NCBI GenBank assembly: GCA_023548195.1
Contig: JAJHZJ010000799.1
Location: forward strand, 3,052,082 to 3,116,081
Direction: 5' to 3'
Length of the DNA stretch: 64,000 nucleotides
Origin: Bettongia penicillata ogilbyi
Taxonomy: Eukaryota; Chordata; Mammalia; Diprotodontia; Potoroidae
Both the position numbers and the translations under genes were made by a program. The notes under the pieces are model-generated. The model was not told the origin of the DNA, made no database searches, and saw nothing but the letters and a program-made list of their open reading frames with translations. This document shows positions 1 to 9,299 of the stretch, in pieces. Within the stretch, counting starts at the first letter, position 1. Each line of letters opens with the position of its first letter.

Positions 1-29
1 ATCTATTTTTTTTCTATCAAATCTTGATT

Positions 30-107
30 TCTACCTTTATCTTGTCTCATATCCCTCCCTGGCACATAGCAGGCACTTAATAAATGTTGATTCATTGATT
101 GATTTCC
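30..107 (+). repeat. L2 LINE 3' end fragment
   Basis: Ends in the L2 terminal motif (GGCACATAGCAGGCACTTAA, then TAAATGTTGATT and a short TGATT repeat). Only the last part of the 3' untranslated region remains. Confidence 0.75.
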
Positions 108-1075
108 TATATGCTGCCCCCGCCCTCGTCCTGTCTGTCTCTTTGTCTCCGTTTCTCCGTCTCTCTCTTCCACATTATCCATTTATGTATTTATTTTTCT
201 AATAGCTGTAGTTGGGCAGGGGTGGGGGCCCCCAGTCTGATGAGAGTGTGAAGGACTGTGTACTGTCAATTTTCTTCAAGCTACGCCATCCCTTCTCTTA
301 TTTCCCTCCCCTTCTTCAACCTTTTCTCCCAGATTGCTCCTCTGCATACTCAGTAGGCTGCTTCTCCCAGCCCCTGACTTTATTCTGCGAGCTAAACAAG
401 GAGGTGGAATGCAGGAGGGGTACTGATATGGGAAGATGACCCTCTTTCTGAGAACTGTGGGATGGGGCACAGAAAGCATGTGGGAAGGGACAGACAGAAA
501 AGTGCAGCTTGTTCCATCCTCTTCCTTGCTGGCTCATCTTAGAAATATCATGTCCCTGAAATGTCCATGTAAGGCTCTTCTGCTTGCTCAGAGCTAAGGA
601 TTGCTCAGTAGATCCAGAGTCCACTGAGGGGTTATAACAGCTATGGGAATCCCGACCAGCTGACCAAGCCAGGGTCAGGCAGGCAGGGCACAAGGGGAGT
701 GAAGGTCCTAGTGGGAACAGACTCACTCTCTCTTGTGACTGCTCTCCCCTCAATACCCCATCCTCCCTTGTCTCCTAGTGCTTTCATGGCCAGCCAAGGT
801 CCTGACTCCTTCTTTGCTTTACTAGTTATGCCAGGGCCCCTCTGAAGTCTCTTTAATACTGTATTCCTCTGCCTGCAAAATTCCCATCCCATCCCATCCT
901 ATCCCTCCTCCCTTAGATCTCTTTCTCTTGCTTGGTGTAACGTAGGTTTGTGTTCTTTCCTCTGTGTTTTGCCTGACGCTCCTGAAAGTGTGTCGAATTA
1001 AATGTTCCCTCTCTGAGTCTCAATATTATGGTTTGTGAAATAGATTGATTGCATAGATTTTAGCCTCATTTTCAG
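108..1075. other. Non-repetitive stretch, no gene seen
   Basis: Pyrimidine-rich at the start, then mixed sequence with a perfect GGGGGCCCCC palindrome near 225. The open frames on both strands have no recognisable domain and no convincing splice sites. I see no repeat family here. Confidence 0.5.
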
Positions 1076-1490
1076 AATAACAAAATATGAGAGTTGGAAG
1101 GGACCACAGCAGCCATCTAATTTAACCCGATACTCAGAAGAGGGTCTTGACTAAAACATTTGGCAAGTGATTGCTCAGCCTCTGCTGAAGTCCTTCAAGG
1201 AGGGGGATCGAACCATCTCTCAAAGCAGCCAGTCCTACTTTGAGATAGCGCCAATTGTTAGGATGTTTCTTCTGATGTCAATCTGAGGTTGATCGTTTAG
1301 CCACTTCTACCCATGGCTCCTGGTTCTGCCTTCCGGCTCCTGAAAGGACAAGTCCAATCCATGCGACTGCCCCTTAAATAGTTTAAGATATTTTATTCTG
1401 TCCTCTTCCACTTCTTTATCCCTCAATCTTCTCTTCTGCAGGATAAATGTACTCATACCAAATTCAACTTTTTTCAACCTAGGAAAGTGT
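1076..1490 (-). repeat. L3/CR1-clade LINE 3' fragment
   Basis: On the minus strand this is the L3 3' region. It includes the segment around GGCTCCTGGTTCTGCCTTCC (plus-strand reading) and ends at 1081 with the typical 'gagagttggaagggacc' tail. It is old and has no open frame. Confidence 0.75.
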
Positions 1491-1514
1491 CTTTGTTTGT
1501 TTGGGGGAACCTCT

Positions 1515-1700
1515 GGAAGGTAGGATGGTATAGGGGAAATCCCAATGGATTAGGAGTCAGGACACTCTGCAGTTGTGGTCCCAGGTCAGTAAATCACTGA
1601 CTGTGTGACTGTGGTCACATTAACTTACTTTTCTGGGGCCTCAGTTTCCTCAGCTGTAAAATGAAGATAATACCTGCAGGGCTGTTGTGAAGAACAACTC
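1515..1700 (+). repeat. MIR-type CORE-SINE
   Basis: Shows the MIR order: tRNA-like 'gattaggagtcag', a CORE segment 'actgtgtgactgtgg', then GGCCTCAGTTTCCTCAGCTG and AAAATGAAGATAATACC. It is interrupted at its 3' side by the minisatellite that follows. Confidence 0.75.
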
Positions 1701-1716
1701 CCTTCATCTTATGGAT

Positions 1717-1896
1717 GGAAAAGTGGACAAGGAAAAGTGGACATAGGAAAAGTGGACAAGGAAAAGTGGACATAGGAAAAGTGGACAAGGAAAAGTGGAC
1801 ATAGGAAAGTGGACAAGGAAAAGTGGACATAGGAAAAGTGGACAAGGAAAAGTGGACATAGGAAAAGTGGACATAGGAAAAGTGGACAAGGAAAAG
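1717..1896. repeat. Minisatellite of 14- and 15-bp units
   Basis: About 12.5 near-perfect copies of GGAAAAGTGGACAA (14 bp) and GGAAAAGTGGACATA (15 bp). They mostly alternate, giving a 29-bp higher-order unit. The unit at 1804 has lost one A, and two 15-bp units are adjacent at 1846-1875. Open frames read on the minus strand here are artefacts of the array. Confidence 0.95.
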
Positions 1897-1899
1897 AAT

Positions 1900-3130
1900 T
1901 GACTGACTTGAGGTCACACAGTTGCTAAGCATGTGTGTGTGTGTGTGTGTATGTACATGATCATGGGTGGACTGAGGGTCCATGTGCCCACTCATTCCAC
2001 ATTGGGGGGTAATCGTTCTGAATACAAGTAGGTTCCTTGAGTGGAGCAGCACCCCTCTTTCCAGATCTACATGGAGGAAACGCTTTAGAACAGTGAGGTT
2101 TTGGGACTCCTTAGTAATACAAAGCGGGGTTGGGGGCAGCAGCAATGAATTCAGTCTGACCATGTCTTCTTTGGTGCCAGCATCTGGTTCTCCTCTCCAC
2201 CTCAATGCCCTCCCTTCCCTCTGCCCCCCAGCCAGCTCTGCGGGTGGGTAAAATCCACAGGGGTGAGACATTGTGTCCAGGAGCGTGCCGGGGATGTTTG
2301 GGTGCTGCTTATCTCCTCCCCAGGAATGTGTTATTATTAGCCAGATGCCTCATGGCACTCAAAATAAACACTCACAGGGACCCTGCCAGGCACTGTTGGG
2401 AACACAGAGTTTTTGTGGACCCACTTTCACCTTTACACAGGTCCAGCGCTGACTGTGAGTGCTGGGGGTGGGGTGGGGTAAGGCGGTTGTGTGTGTGTGG
2501 TGGGGAGGATTCTAGTTAGTGGGAGATGGGATGTTACCTGGAAGTTTGTCAGTAGTAAAGGGAAATCTTTTTGGCGACAATGGCTGTAGAAGAAAGATCT
2601 GAAATAGGAAGGGAAGGAGGGAGAGAGAAAAAGGCAATTAGCCCTGTCTGGGACTGATGAGAGGGTGCTTAATAGAGACAGGATGGTGGAGAAGAAGGTG
2701 CTAAGGAGGAAAGAGTAAGGAGGATAAAAGCTGGAGGTCAGAAAAGATAAGGAGAGCTTACTGTGTGTAGAGAGAAGACAAGGCAAAGAACAGGTGATAA
2801 ATACAGAGAGAAGGGGGTGCTTGGATACACACCCAGCAACTTCATACCTTCTGTCTGCTCCATTTGAACCTTTGGGTAACATCTCAAAGAAAATCACCAG
2901 CATGGAGCTTAAAGGAGAAAAAATCAATTAGCAAGGATGCCCAAGTCTTTAAGGACCCAGGAGTTCACGTCTTCCTGGAAACTTTTCCAAATAAGGGAGG
3001 CAGAGAGGAACACTATAAATTCCAATGAATTTTTAAAAATAGAATCACACACTCCTTGAACTGAGTCTGTTTCACCCAACTTTCTGTTTTCAGGTAACAT
3101 AACAATCTGGAGGTAAGGGAGCTTTAGAGA
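1900..3130. other. Mostly unique stretch
   Basis: Starts with a short GT tract (1931-1950). A GC-richer block with clustered transcription-factor-like motifs lies around 2295-2360. A purine-rich block (2590-2830) explains the Ser/Leu-rich minus-strand frame seen there. No gene is recognised. Confidence 0.5.
2295..2360. promoter_or_regulatory. Candidate regulatory block
   Basis: Within 50 bp lie CTTATCT (GATA type, 2308-2314), GGAATGTG (TEAD type, 2323-2330) and GCCTCATGGC (AP-2-like GCCN4GGC, 2347-2356). The block is not repeat-derived as far as I can see. Function is inferred from motif clustering only. Confidence 0.2.
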
Positions 3131-3140
3131 TCTTCAAGGA

Positions 3141-3440
3141 AGGAGACTGCCCTGCCTACAAGAGAATCGTAGAATGCTGGAGACAGAAGCTTAGAATGGA
3201 GGATTTTAGGATACAGAATGATAATGTTCACAGAATCATAGAGTATAGGGCAAGGAGACTGGTCTACCTGGAAGAGAATCATAGAATATTAGAGAAAAAT
3301 TAGAATAGAGAATTTTAGGAAATAGAATAATAGAAAGTTGATGGAATCATAGAGTATAAAGAAAGGCGACTGCTCTGCCTAGAGAAGAACCATAGCATGT
3401 TGGCATTGGAAGAACCCTACAATAGAGAACAGAATATTTA
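3141..3440. repeat. Degenerate ~112-bp tandem array, 2.7 units
   Basis: Units begin at 3141, 3253 and 3364 with AGG(A/C)GACTG. Each contains an 'agaatcatagaat'-like motif and the first two contain 'gattttagg/aattttagg'. Units 1 and 2 are clearly alignable along their length; unit 3 is cut short by a MIR/L3-like segment. Confidence 0.7.
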
Positions 3441-3570
3441 AGTTGGAAGGGTCTTTGGAGATCATGTTGTCTGACGCTGTCATTTAACAAATGAGAAAAG
3501 TGAAGCTGAGAGAAGGCTAATTATCCTTACAAGGTGTTACAGTTAGTGGCAGAAGCTAGCCAAGACTATA
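3440..3570 (-). repeat. MIR fragment with L3-like tail
   Basis: Minus-strand SINE: 'agttggaagggtctttggagatcat', then an eroded 'aacaaatgagaaaagtgaagctg' CORE and 'ggtgttacagttagtggcag'. Confidence 0.65.
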
Positions 3571-3574
3571 GATT

Positions 3575-3825
3575 CTCCATTTTTTGTTCTTTCCAGTACG
3601 TACTTCCTGTCACAAACCTTTTGCTTGAAGGTTTCCAGTGATGATAAATTCACCGTTTCCATTCCTCTTTGGGACAACTCTAATTTTAAGGAAATTTGTC
3701 TTACTTCTAGACTAAATAAGCCTCTTTGAAACCTCCACCAGTTACTCTTGATTTTGTCTTTTGGGGCCAAGTAGAATAATTTTAAACCTTCTCTATGGAA
3801 AAAAACTGTCATGTCCTAGGTCTCA
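3575..3825 (-). repeat. L3/CR1-clade LINE fragment
   Basis: Matches the same L3 segment as 1200-1450 ('gggacaactctaattttaaggaaat ... ttggggccaagtagaat'). Read on the minus strand. Decayed. Confidence 0.65.
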
Positions 3826-3829
3826 TCTC

Positions 3830-4904
3830 CAGTTCCATTAAAGGAGACTATGGTAAAGAGAGGGCCCATGTCCTAGTTCCCTTTTCTTACCTGCTTTTTG
3901 TTTCCTTGTCTTGGTGGTAGTTTGAAAGTCATTGGACACTCAGGCTAGGAGATCCATCATGAGGGAACAGAACCAATGGGTATCAATCTCAGTCCTATAT
4001 GTTTGTTTAACCTTTGTTTTCCATCTCCTGCCCTTTTCTGTAGACTCTGGTACCAGGTGCCTGAACTAGACTGGGAAATTTTTTCTTCCATCCCAGATTT
4101 ACCTAACTGTTTCTGAAGGAGCAGATTTCCTGGGAGTTAGTGGGTTTTGGGGGAAGGATATCATTCAGAAGCATCATAGAGGTGAGGTGAAGAGACTGTC
4201 TCTGCTGTGTTCTCTCCCTGGACTGAGAAGTTTAGCTCATTACACATTCCGGCACTCCATTCTCCCATACCTCCCCATACCTCCTCACTGGTTAGGGCTG
4301 CTGGTTTCCCTAGTTAGGGATCCAGCAGAGGATAGTGTCCCAGGAGGAAGGATAGCATGACAGACCTAGATTAGTATGTTGGTGGGGGGACAACTTCTAG
4401 GCTTTCTTATTAATGGCAGGCTATTATTGGGCTGGAGAGGAGCCAGACAAAACTTGTTTTCTTCAGTCACCAACAACTACAGATACAAAAAAAATCCAAC
4501 TTTTTTTCATTTTTTTTGAAATCTGCAGTTAATGGCCAATTGGTTGTACATTATTAAACAGGCAGCTGGAGAGCAGCCAGAAGGGGGAGGCAGGGGAACA
4601 GCTGAACCAAGATCCATGGTGAGAACACAATGTTCCTAAGAAAACAATTGACTGTAGGAGTTTTGGGGGGCAGAAATGAAGAGGAGAGGGGTGGGATTGA
4701 ATGGAAGCAGGCTCCGTAGCTCTCTTCACCCCATGCCTGAGCTCTGTCCTGCTCACCCCTGCCAGATCCCAGTACCCTTGGGGTAACACACTAACATGGA
4801 GACATGAGCCTAGTAATAGAACACTCTAAGAGGAAAGCTCAGGCATCTCTCCCTTCCCTCTTACAGCTTTTGTGGATGGGCAATGATGTCTGACCGGGAG
4901 AACG
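3830..4904. other. Non-repetitive stretch, no gene seen
   Basis: Mixed sequence with an A/T-run patch near 4488-4520. No repeat family, splice pair or coding domain was recognised on either strand. Confidence 0.45.
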
Positions 4905-5222
4905 GAATAATGATAAAGCATGTTCATTTAGCACGTTAAGTTTTCAAGGTGCTTTCTTCACAACAAGGTGGGGAATAAGGGAAATAAGAATTTATATAAT
5001 ACCTATCATGTGCCAGGCACTGTGCTAAATACTTTTACAAATATCTCCCAACAACCCTGAGGTAGGTGCTATTATTATCCCCGTTTTATGGGTGAGTAAT
5101 CTAAGGCAGATAGAGGTCAAATGACTTGCCCAGGGTCTCGCAAGTAATACATGTTTGAGACTGAATTTAAATTTATCTTCCTTCTTGACTCCAGCCTCTG
5201 TTCTGTCCACTGTATTACTTAG
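4905..5222 (-). repeat. MIR-type SINE, near full length
   Basis: Minus strand. L2-like end ('tgtgccaggcactgtgctaaa'), 'attattatccccgttttatg', CORE 'cttgcccagggtc', and remnants of the tRNA-like head near 5195-5215. Confidence 0.8.
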
Positions 5223-5490
5223 TTGAGGAAATGGAAGCAAACTGAATGACTTTCCCAGGGTCACAAAGTAGTAATGGCTGGTTTTATATTCAAGTCTTCC
5301 TGACTCCAGTTCCACTGGTTTAGACATCAGCTGCCTCTATAACAATTCTAAGAGACAGGTAGTAGAAATTTTATTATTATTATTTCCCTTGTGTAGAAAC
5401 TCAGACTCAGAGACTCACTCAAGATTACACTCTTAAAGAACATTGGCTTAGAATTTGAACTCAGGTCTCCTTACTCCAAGTCTAGTGATG
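5223..5490 (-). repeat. Two further partial MIR copies in tandem
   Basis: Two more minus-strand SINE pieces follow directly. One ends near 5335 (CTTCCTGACTCCAGTTCC, then AGCTGCCTCT). The other spans 5340-5490 (ATTTGAACTCAGGTCTCC). They look like independent insertions stacked head to tail. Confidence 0.7.
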
Positions 5491-5494
5491 TTGA

Positions 5495-5985
5495 CTTTTT
5501 GCCATACTTTCTCCCATGCTTGCCTAAAATAGAGATAGATGCAGATGTGGGGATGAATCCAGATGTGTGGATCCATCTCCATACCTCCATGACTCTTGGA
5601 AATGGCCATTTCCCCATAGTTACATTGCTCCCTGAGGTTGGGCCTTGTAACCCTCCTAAAAACATCGCCCTCAATCATCATCCAGAGGGAATCCTCTACC
5701 TGTAATAGTCACATCTTCCCCCTTTGGAACCGAACTACCCTTATAATCCTGACTTACAGACCTTGCCACCTTATCTCATCTTCTCCTTGAATGAAATCAA
5801 AAGATGATGTTAACAGGCTAAAATGTGAAGATTCATCTTTGGGTTCGAAAACTTCAGTTCTATCAGGAAAAAATTGGGAGAGGCTTTGTTTTCTGATGTT
5901 TTATACGAAAAATGGATTTTAGTAGACCAAAAATCTGAACAAGAGTTTATAGTATTATATTTGGGCTACGTTAGTAGGAATATTG
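5495..5985. other. AT-rich stretch, no call
   Basis: Possibly old LINE sequence, but I cannot assign it. Short open frames on both strands have no domain signature. Confidence 0.4.
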
Positions 5986-5989
5986 TTGA

Positions 5990-6450
5990 GCGTCTATATT
6001 ATGGAAAGTAAGAACACTATTTTACAGTGTGATCGGGCCACATCTGGAATGTTGTATTCAATTTGGAGGTTCTCCTTCAGAAACCACAGCTTCATCTTTT
6101 TGGGGCCCAGGCTCTCTCCTTCTTTTGGTGCTCTCCAAGGGTAGTGTAAAGAACAAAAGCCAAAACCAAATCTGAGAACTAGAAAATTAATCATCAAACT
6201 AGGAGGGAAAGGCCTTTGTATGAAGGAATATTGAAGTAGTTGAGGTTTGGGCTGTTGGGACTTATGACCCAGTAGGGCAACTGTGTAGAAAAGAGATTAA
6301 ATATATTTGATGCAGTTATATACTTGGGAACTGTGACCAACGAGCAGGAATTAGAGTAAAACAGATTTCAGTTCACTATAAGGAAAGACTTTCTAACAAT
6401 TTGAGTTGCTTCACGATGGAATGAGCTCCTTCTAAGGCAATGAGCCGGAA
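5990..6450 (+). repeat. L3/CR1-clade LINE fragment
   Basis: Plus-strand L3: 'catctggaatgttgtattcaa' and later 'aaagactttctaacaatttgag ... atggaatgagctcc', which corresponds to the conserved L3 region upstream of its 3' end. It stops where the L2 begins. Confidence 0.6.
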
Positions 6451-6459
6451 ATGTGTAAG

Positions 6460-7472
6460 CAGTCAGTCAGTCATAAATATTTATTAAATGCTGGCCAGGC
6501 ATTGTGCTTCTCCCAGGAGATACAAAAACAGAGAGCTTATCCTGCCCTCAAGGAACATAGTCTGATGGGAGGAATCAACATGCCACCAAATACGTGCAAA
6601 CAAGCTCTATACAGGATAAATTGGAATTCTTTCACAAGGAAGGTACTAGCATGAAGAAGTATCAAGAAAGATTTCTTGTAGAAGGGGGGATTTTAGTTGG
6701 GACTTGAAGGAAATGAGAAATCAGGAAGCAGAGAGAGATGAGGTGGGGGGATATTTTAGGTATGGGGTAGAGTCAGTGAAAATGGCAGGAGTCTAGAGAT
6801 GGGATATCTTGGGTGAGTAACAGTAAGGAGGGCAATGTCACATAATTACAAGAGTGTGTTGAGGTAAGTAAAGTGTAAAAAGACTGGAAAGGTAAAAAGG
6901 GGATGAGATAATGAAAGGTTTTAAGTGCCAAACAGAGCTGAATAGGGGGATGAAATGGTTTACTTAAGAAGATCAGCTTGACAATTGAGTAAAGAATGAA
7001 CTGGAATGGGGAGGCAGTTGCGGAAGGGAGACTACCAGCAGGTAATTGTAACAGTACGGGCATGAGGTGAGAGCCTGCAGAATGCTATCTGGGTTGAGGA
7101 GAGAAGGGGGAGTATATGAAGGGGAGTCATGTAGGTAAAATTAGTAGGACTTAGCAACAGATTGTATGTGGAGGGTGAGGGAGTGAGAAATGAAGGATAA
7201 CATCTAGGTTTCAATTCTGTGTAAGCAGGAGGGTGGTGGTGCTCTCAGCAATAATAAGGAAGACAGTAGGGTTTGTGGGGAAAGGTAATGAGTTCAGTGG
7301 ACTTGTCAAATTTAAGGTATCTGTGAAACATCCGGGTAAATATATCCAATAGGCAGTTGGATAGGCACGTCTGGCTGTTAGGTGAGAGATTAGGGTTGTA
7401 GAAGTAGATCTGAGAATTATCAACATAGAGATGATAATTGAATCCATGGGAATTGATGAGATTACAATCACC
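6460..7472 (-). repeat. L2 LINE, ~1 kb 3' part with RT remnant
   Basis: Read on the minus strand. The 3' end lies at 6460 (ATAAATATTTATTAAATGC in plus reading). The upstream part still encodes a reverse-transcriptase catalytic box remnant, YVDNSQIY, where the family has Y-x-D-D, followed by LSPN and NCLLDI as in L2 ORF2. Frameshifts break it into several frames (near 6773-7063, 7032-7214, 7211-7487), so it is inactive. The catalytic Asp-to-Asn change alone would be expected to abolish activity. Confidence 0.85.
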
Positions 7473-8041
7473 ATGTCTGTATCCCAAAGAGATGAAAGAA
7501 AAAAAGAAAGGAAAAAGGACCTATCTGCGCTGTGGTATATGATTATAATGAGATATTACTATGCCATAAGAAATGATGGTCAGATAGAATTCAGAAAAAC
7601 CTGGAAAGACTTACATGAACTGAGTGAAGTGAGAAAGACCAGAACATTGCACACAGTAACAGCAAATTTTGCAAGATGATCAACGGTGAATGACTTAGCT
7701 CTTCCTAGCAATGCGGTGATTCAAGACAATTCCAAAGGACTCGTGATGAAAAATACTATGTCTAGAAAAAGAATTGATGGAGCATGAATGCAGATCAAAG
7801 TATACTAGTTTTCACTTTTTTTGGTGTGTTTTTTTGTCTGTGTCCTTTTTCAAAACATGACTAATATGGAAATGTTTTACATGATCACATGTGTATAACT
7901 TATGTCAGATTGCTTACTATAGCAGAGAGGGGAAAGGGAAGAAAGAGAGAAAGAATTTTGAATTCAAAATTTTTAAAAATGAATATTAAAATGGTTTCTT
8001 ACATGTAATTGGGGAAAAATAAAATATTACTTAAAAAAAAG
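7473..8041 (+). repeat. L1 LINE 3' end (marsupial type)
   Basis: Begins with 'ctgtatcccaaagagatgaaag', then a remnant of the ORF2 C-terminus (near 7530-7600, ...YYYAIRND...), then a 3' UTR with 'gactaatatggaaatgtttt', 'cttatgtcagattgcttac' and 'cttacatgtaattgggg', ending in an A-rich tail at 8033-8040. The part expected between 'aaaaaggacctatctg' and 'ctgtggtatatg' seems to be missing, suggesting an internal deletion. Confidence 0.85.
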
Positions 8042-8812
8042 TGACCGGCAAGAACAGCAAAGGACTAAGGATCTTTCCAGCAAGGAGTGTGAGCTGGGAG
8101 ATTGTGCTGATGTTAGTCTTTGGGCCATAGCCAAGGGATGGTCAGCTCTGTTCAGAGGGCAGGCTGGTATCTCTTCCGAAAGAGGAGACAAGGAAGAATG
8201 AAGCCAAACCAAATAAAACCAGGAGGATGGCTTTCATTTGAAAACCAAGAAGACAGGTCTGTAGAGGTGGAAGGGAATCCTAACCTTTGTCAGGCTGGAC
8301 GATAGATGAATGTACTACAGAGAAAAAAAGGAAAGAAAGGATCCATCAAATACTGGAGGCTGAATAATGGATATGAGGTTATTCCCAGAGAGGAGGAAGA
8401 TGGACCCTTTGAGGAAGAAGCAGCTGCTTTTTCTCTATAAGAGATGTGAATTCCTCATTATCCAATGAAGGTTAGAAGCGCTGACTGTTGACCAAGGCAG
8501 AGATTTGTTGACCTGATGATGATGATAATGATAGAAAAGTCTTCTGTCTTCCCTGAGAAGTACCCCGAACATGACAGAGACCCTCCCAAGACATGTCAAT
8601 CTGTTAGGACTCACAGAGATACTACTTATACAGCCAAGAGAAATCTAGAACGCATTGCTAAAGATTATGAGATTTTGGATCAGGATCTGAAGATTTTAGA
8701 GGTCCAGATAGAGTTTTATCCATCATTTTCCATTGAAAGTGAAAGATTTAGAAGATAAAAGAGGATTTGGGAAGTAAACAGCTATCTAGGCAAACGATGG
8801 CTGAGAGTGAGA
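8042..8812. other. Unassigned stretch, possibly LINE-derived
   Basis: Purine-rich, with an 80-codon plus-strand frame at 8516-8758 that resembles no family I know. It could be the 5' part of the CR1/L3 LINE that follows, but I see no diagnostic motif. Confidence 0.35.
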
Positions 8813-8814
8813 TT

Positions 8815-9072
8815 TGAATAATTATCGTTAACTTTTATGTGCTTGAAGGTTTGCAAAGCACTTTATATAGGTTATTTCATTTCAGTTGTCGCAATAGCCC
8901 TGTGAGGTTGGTACTATCATTATCCCCATTTTATAGATGAGGAAATTGAGGAAGTTAGCGGGTAAGTGGCTTGTTCTGGGTTAAACAGCTAGGAAGTATG
9001 TGAGACAGGATTTGAACTTAGGTCTTCCTGATTCTCAAGTCCAGCGCTCTCTATCTACCAGGTGCCACCACA
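8815..9072 (-). repeat. MIR-type SINE, near full length
   Basis: Minus strand: 'gcttgaaggtttgcaaagcactt', 'attatccccattttatagatgagg', 'atttgaacttaggtcttcctgat' and 'tccagcgctctctatctacc' in order, covering the 3' end to the tRNA-like head. Confidence 0.85.
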
Positions 9073-9299
9073 AAATATCAAAGTGATAGCTGGCTAGGAA
9101 TGGATGATCCCTGACTAGAGCTAGGAATAGAGTATTACTTTCCAAAGGGCTTTAAATGGAAAAGGAACGGGGATGGAAAGATGGGGAATTGGTGGGGGGG
9201 GACACAAAAGATCTTTGTGTCTACCCACCATAGAGAATAGTCTTAGTGTAGGAAAATAGCAAAAGAGATACTCAGAAATTCACAGGGGACAAAACACAA

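Noticed and set aside
1615..2271. 218-codon minus-strand frame
   Set aside because: It is carried through the 14/15-bp minisatellite and a MIR; the protein would be low-complexity repeat.
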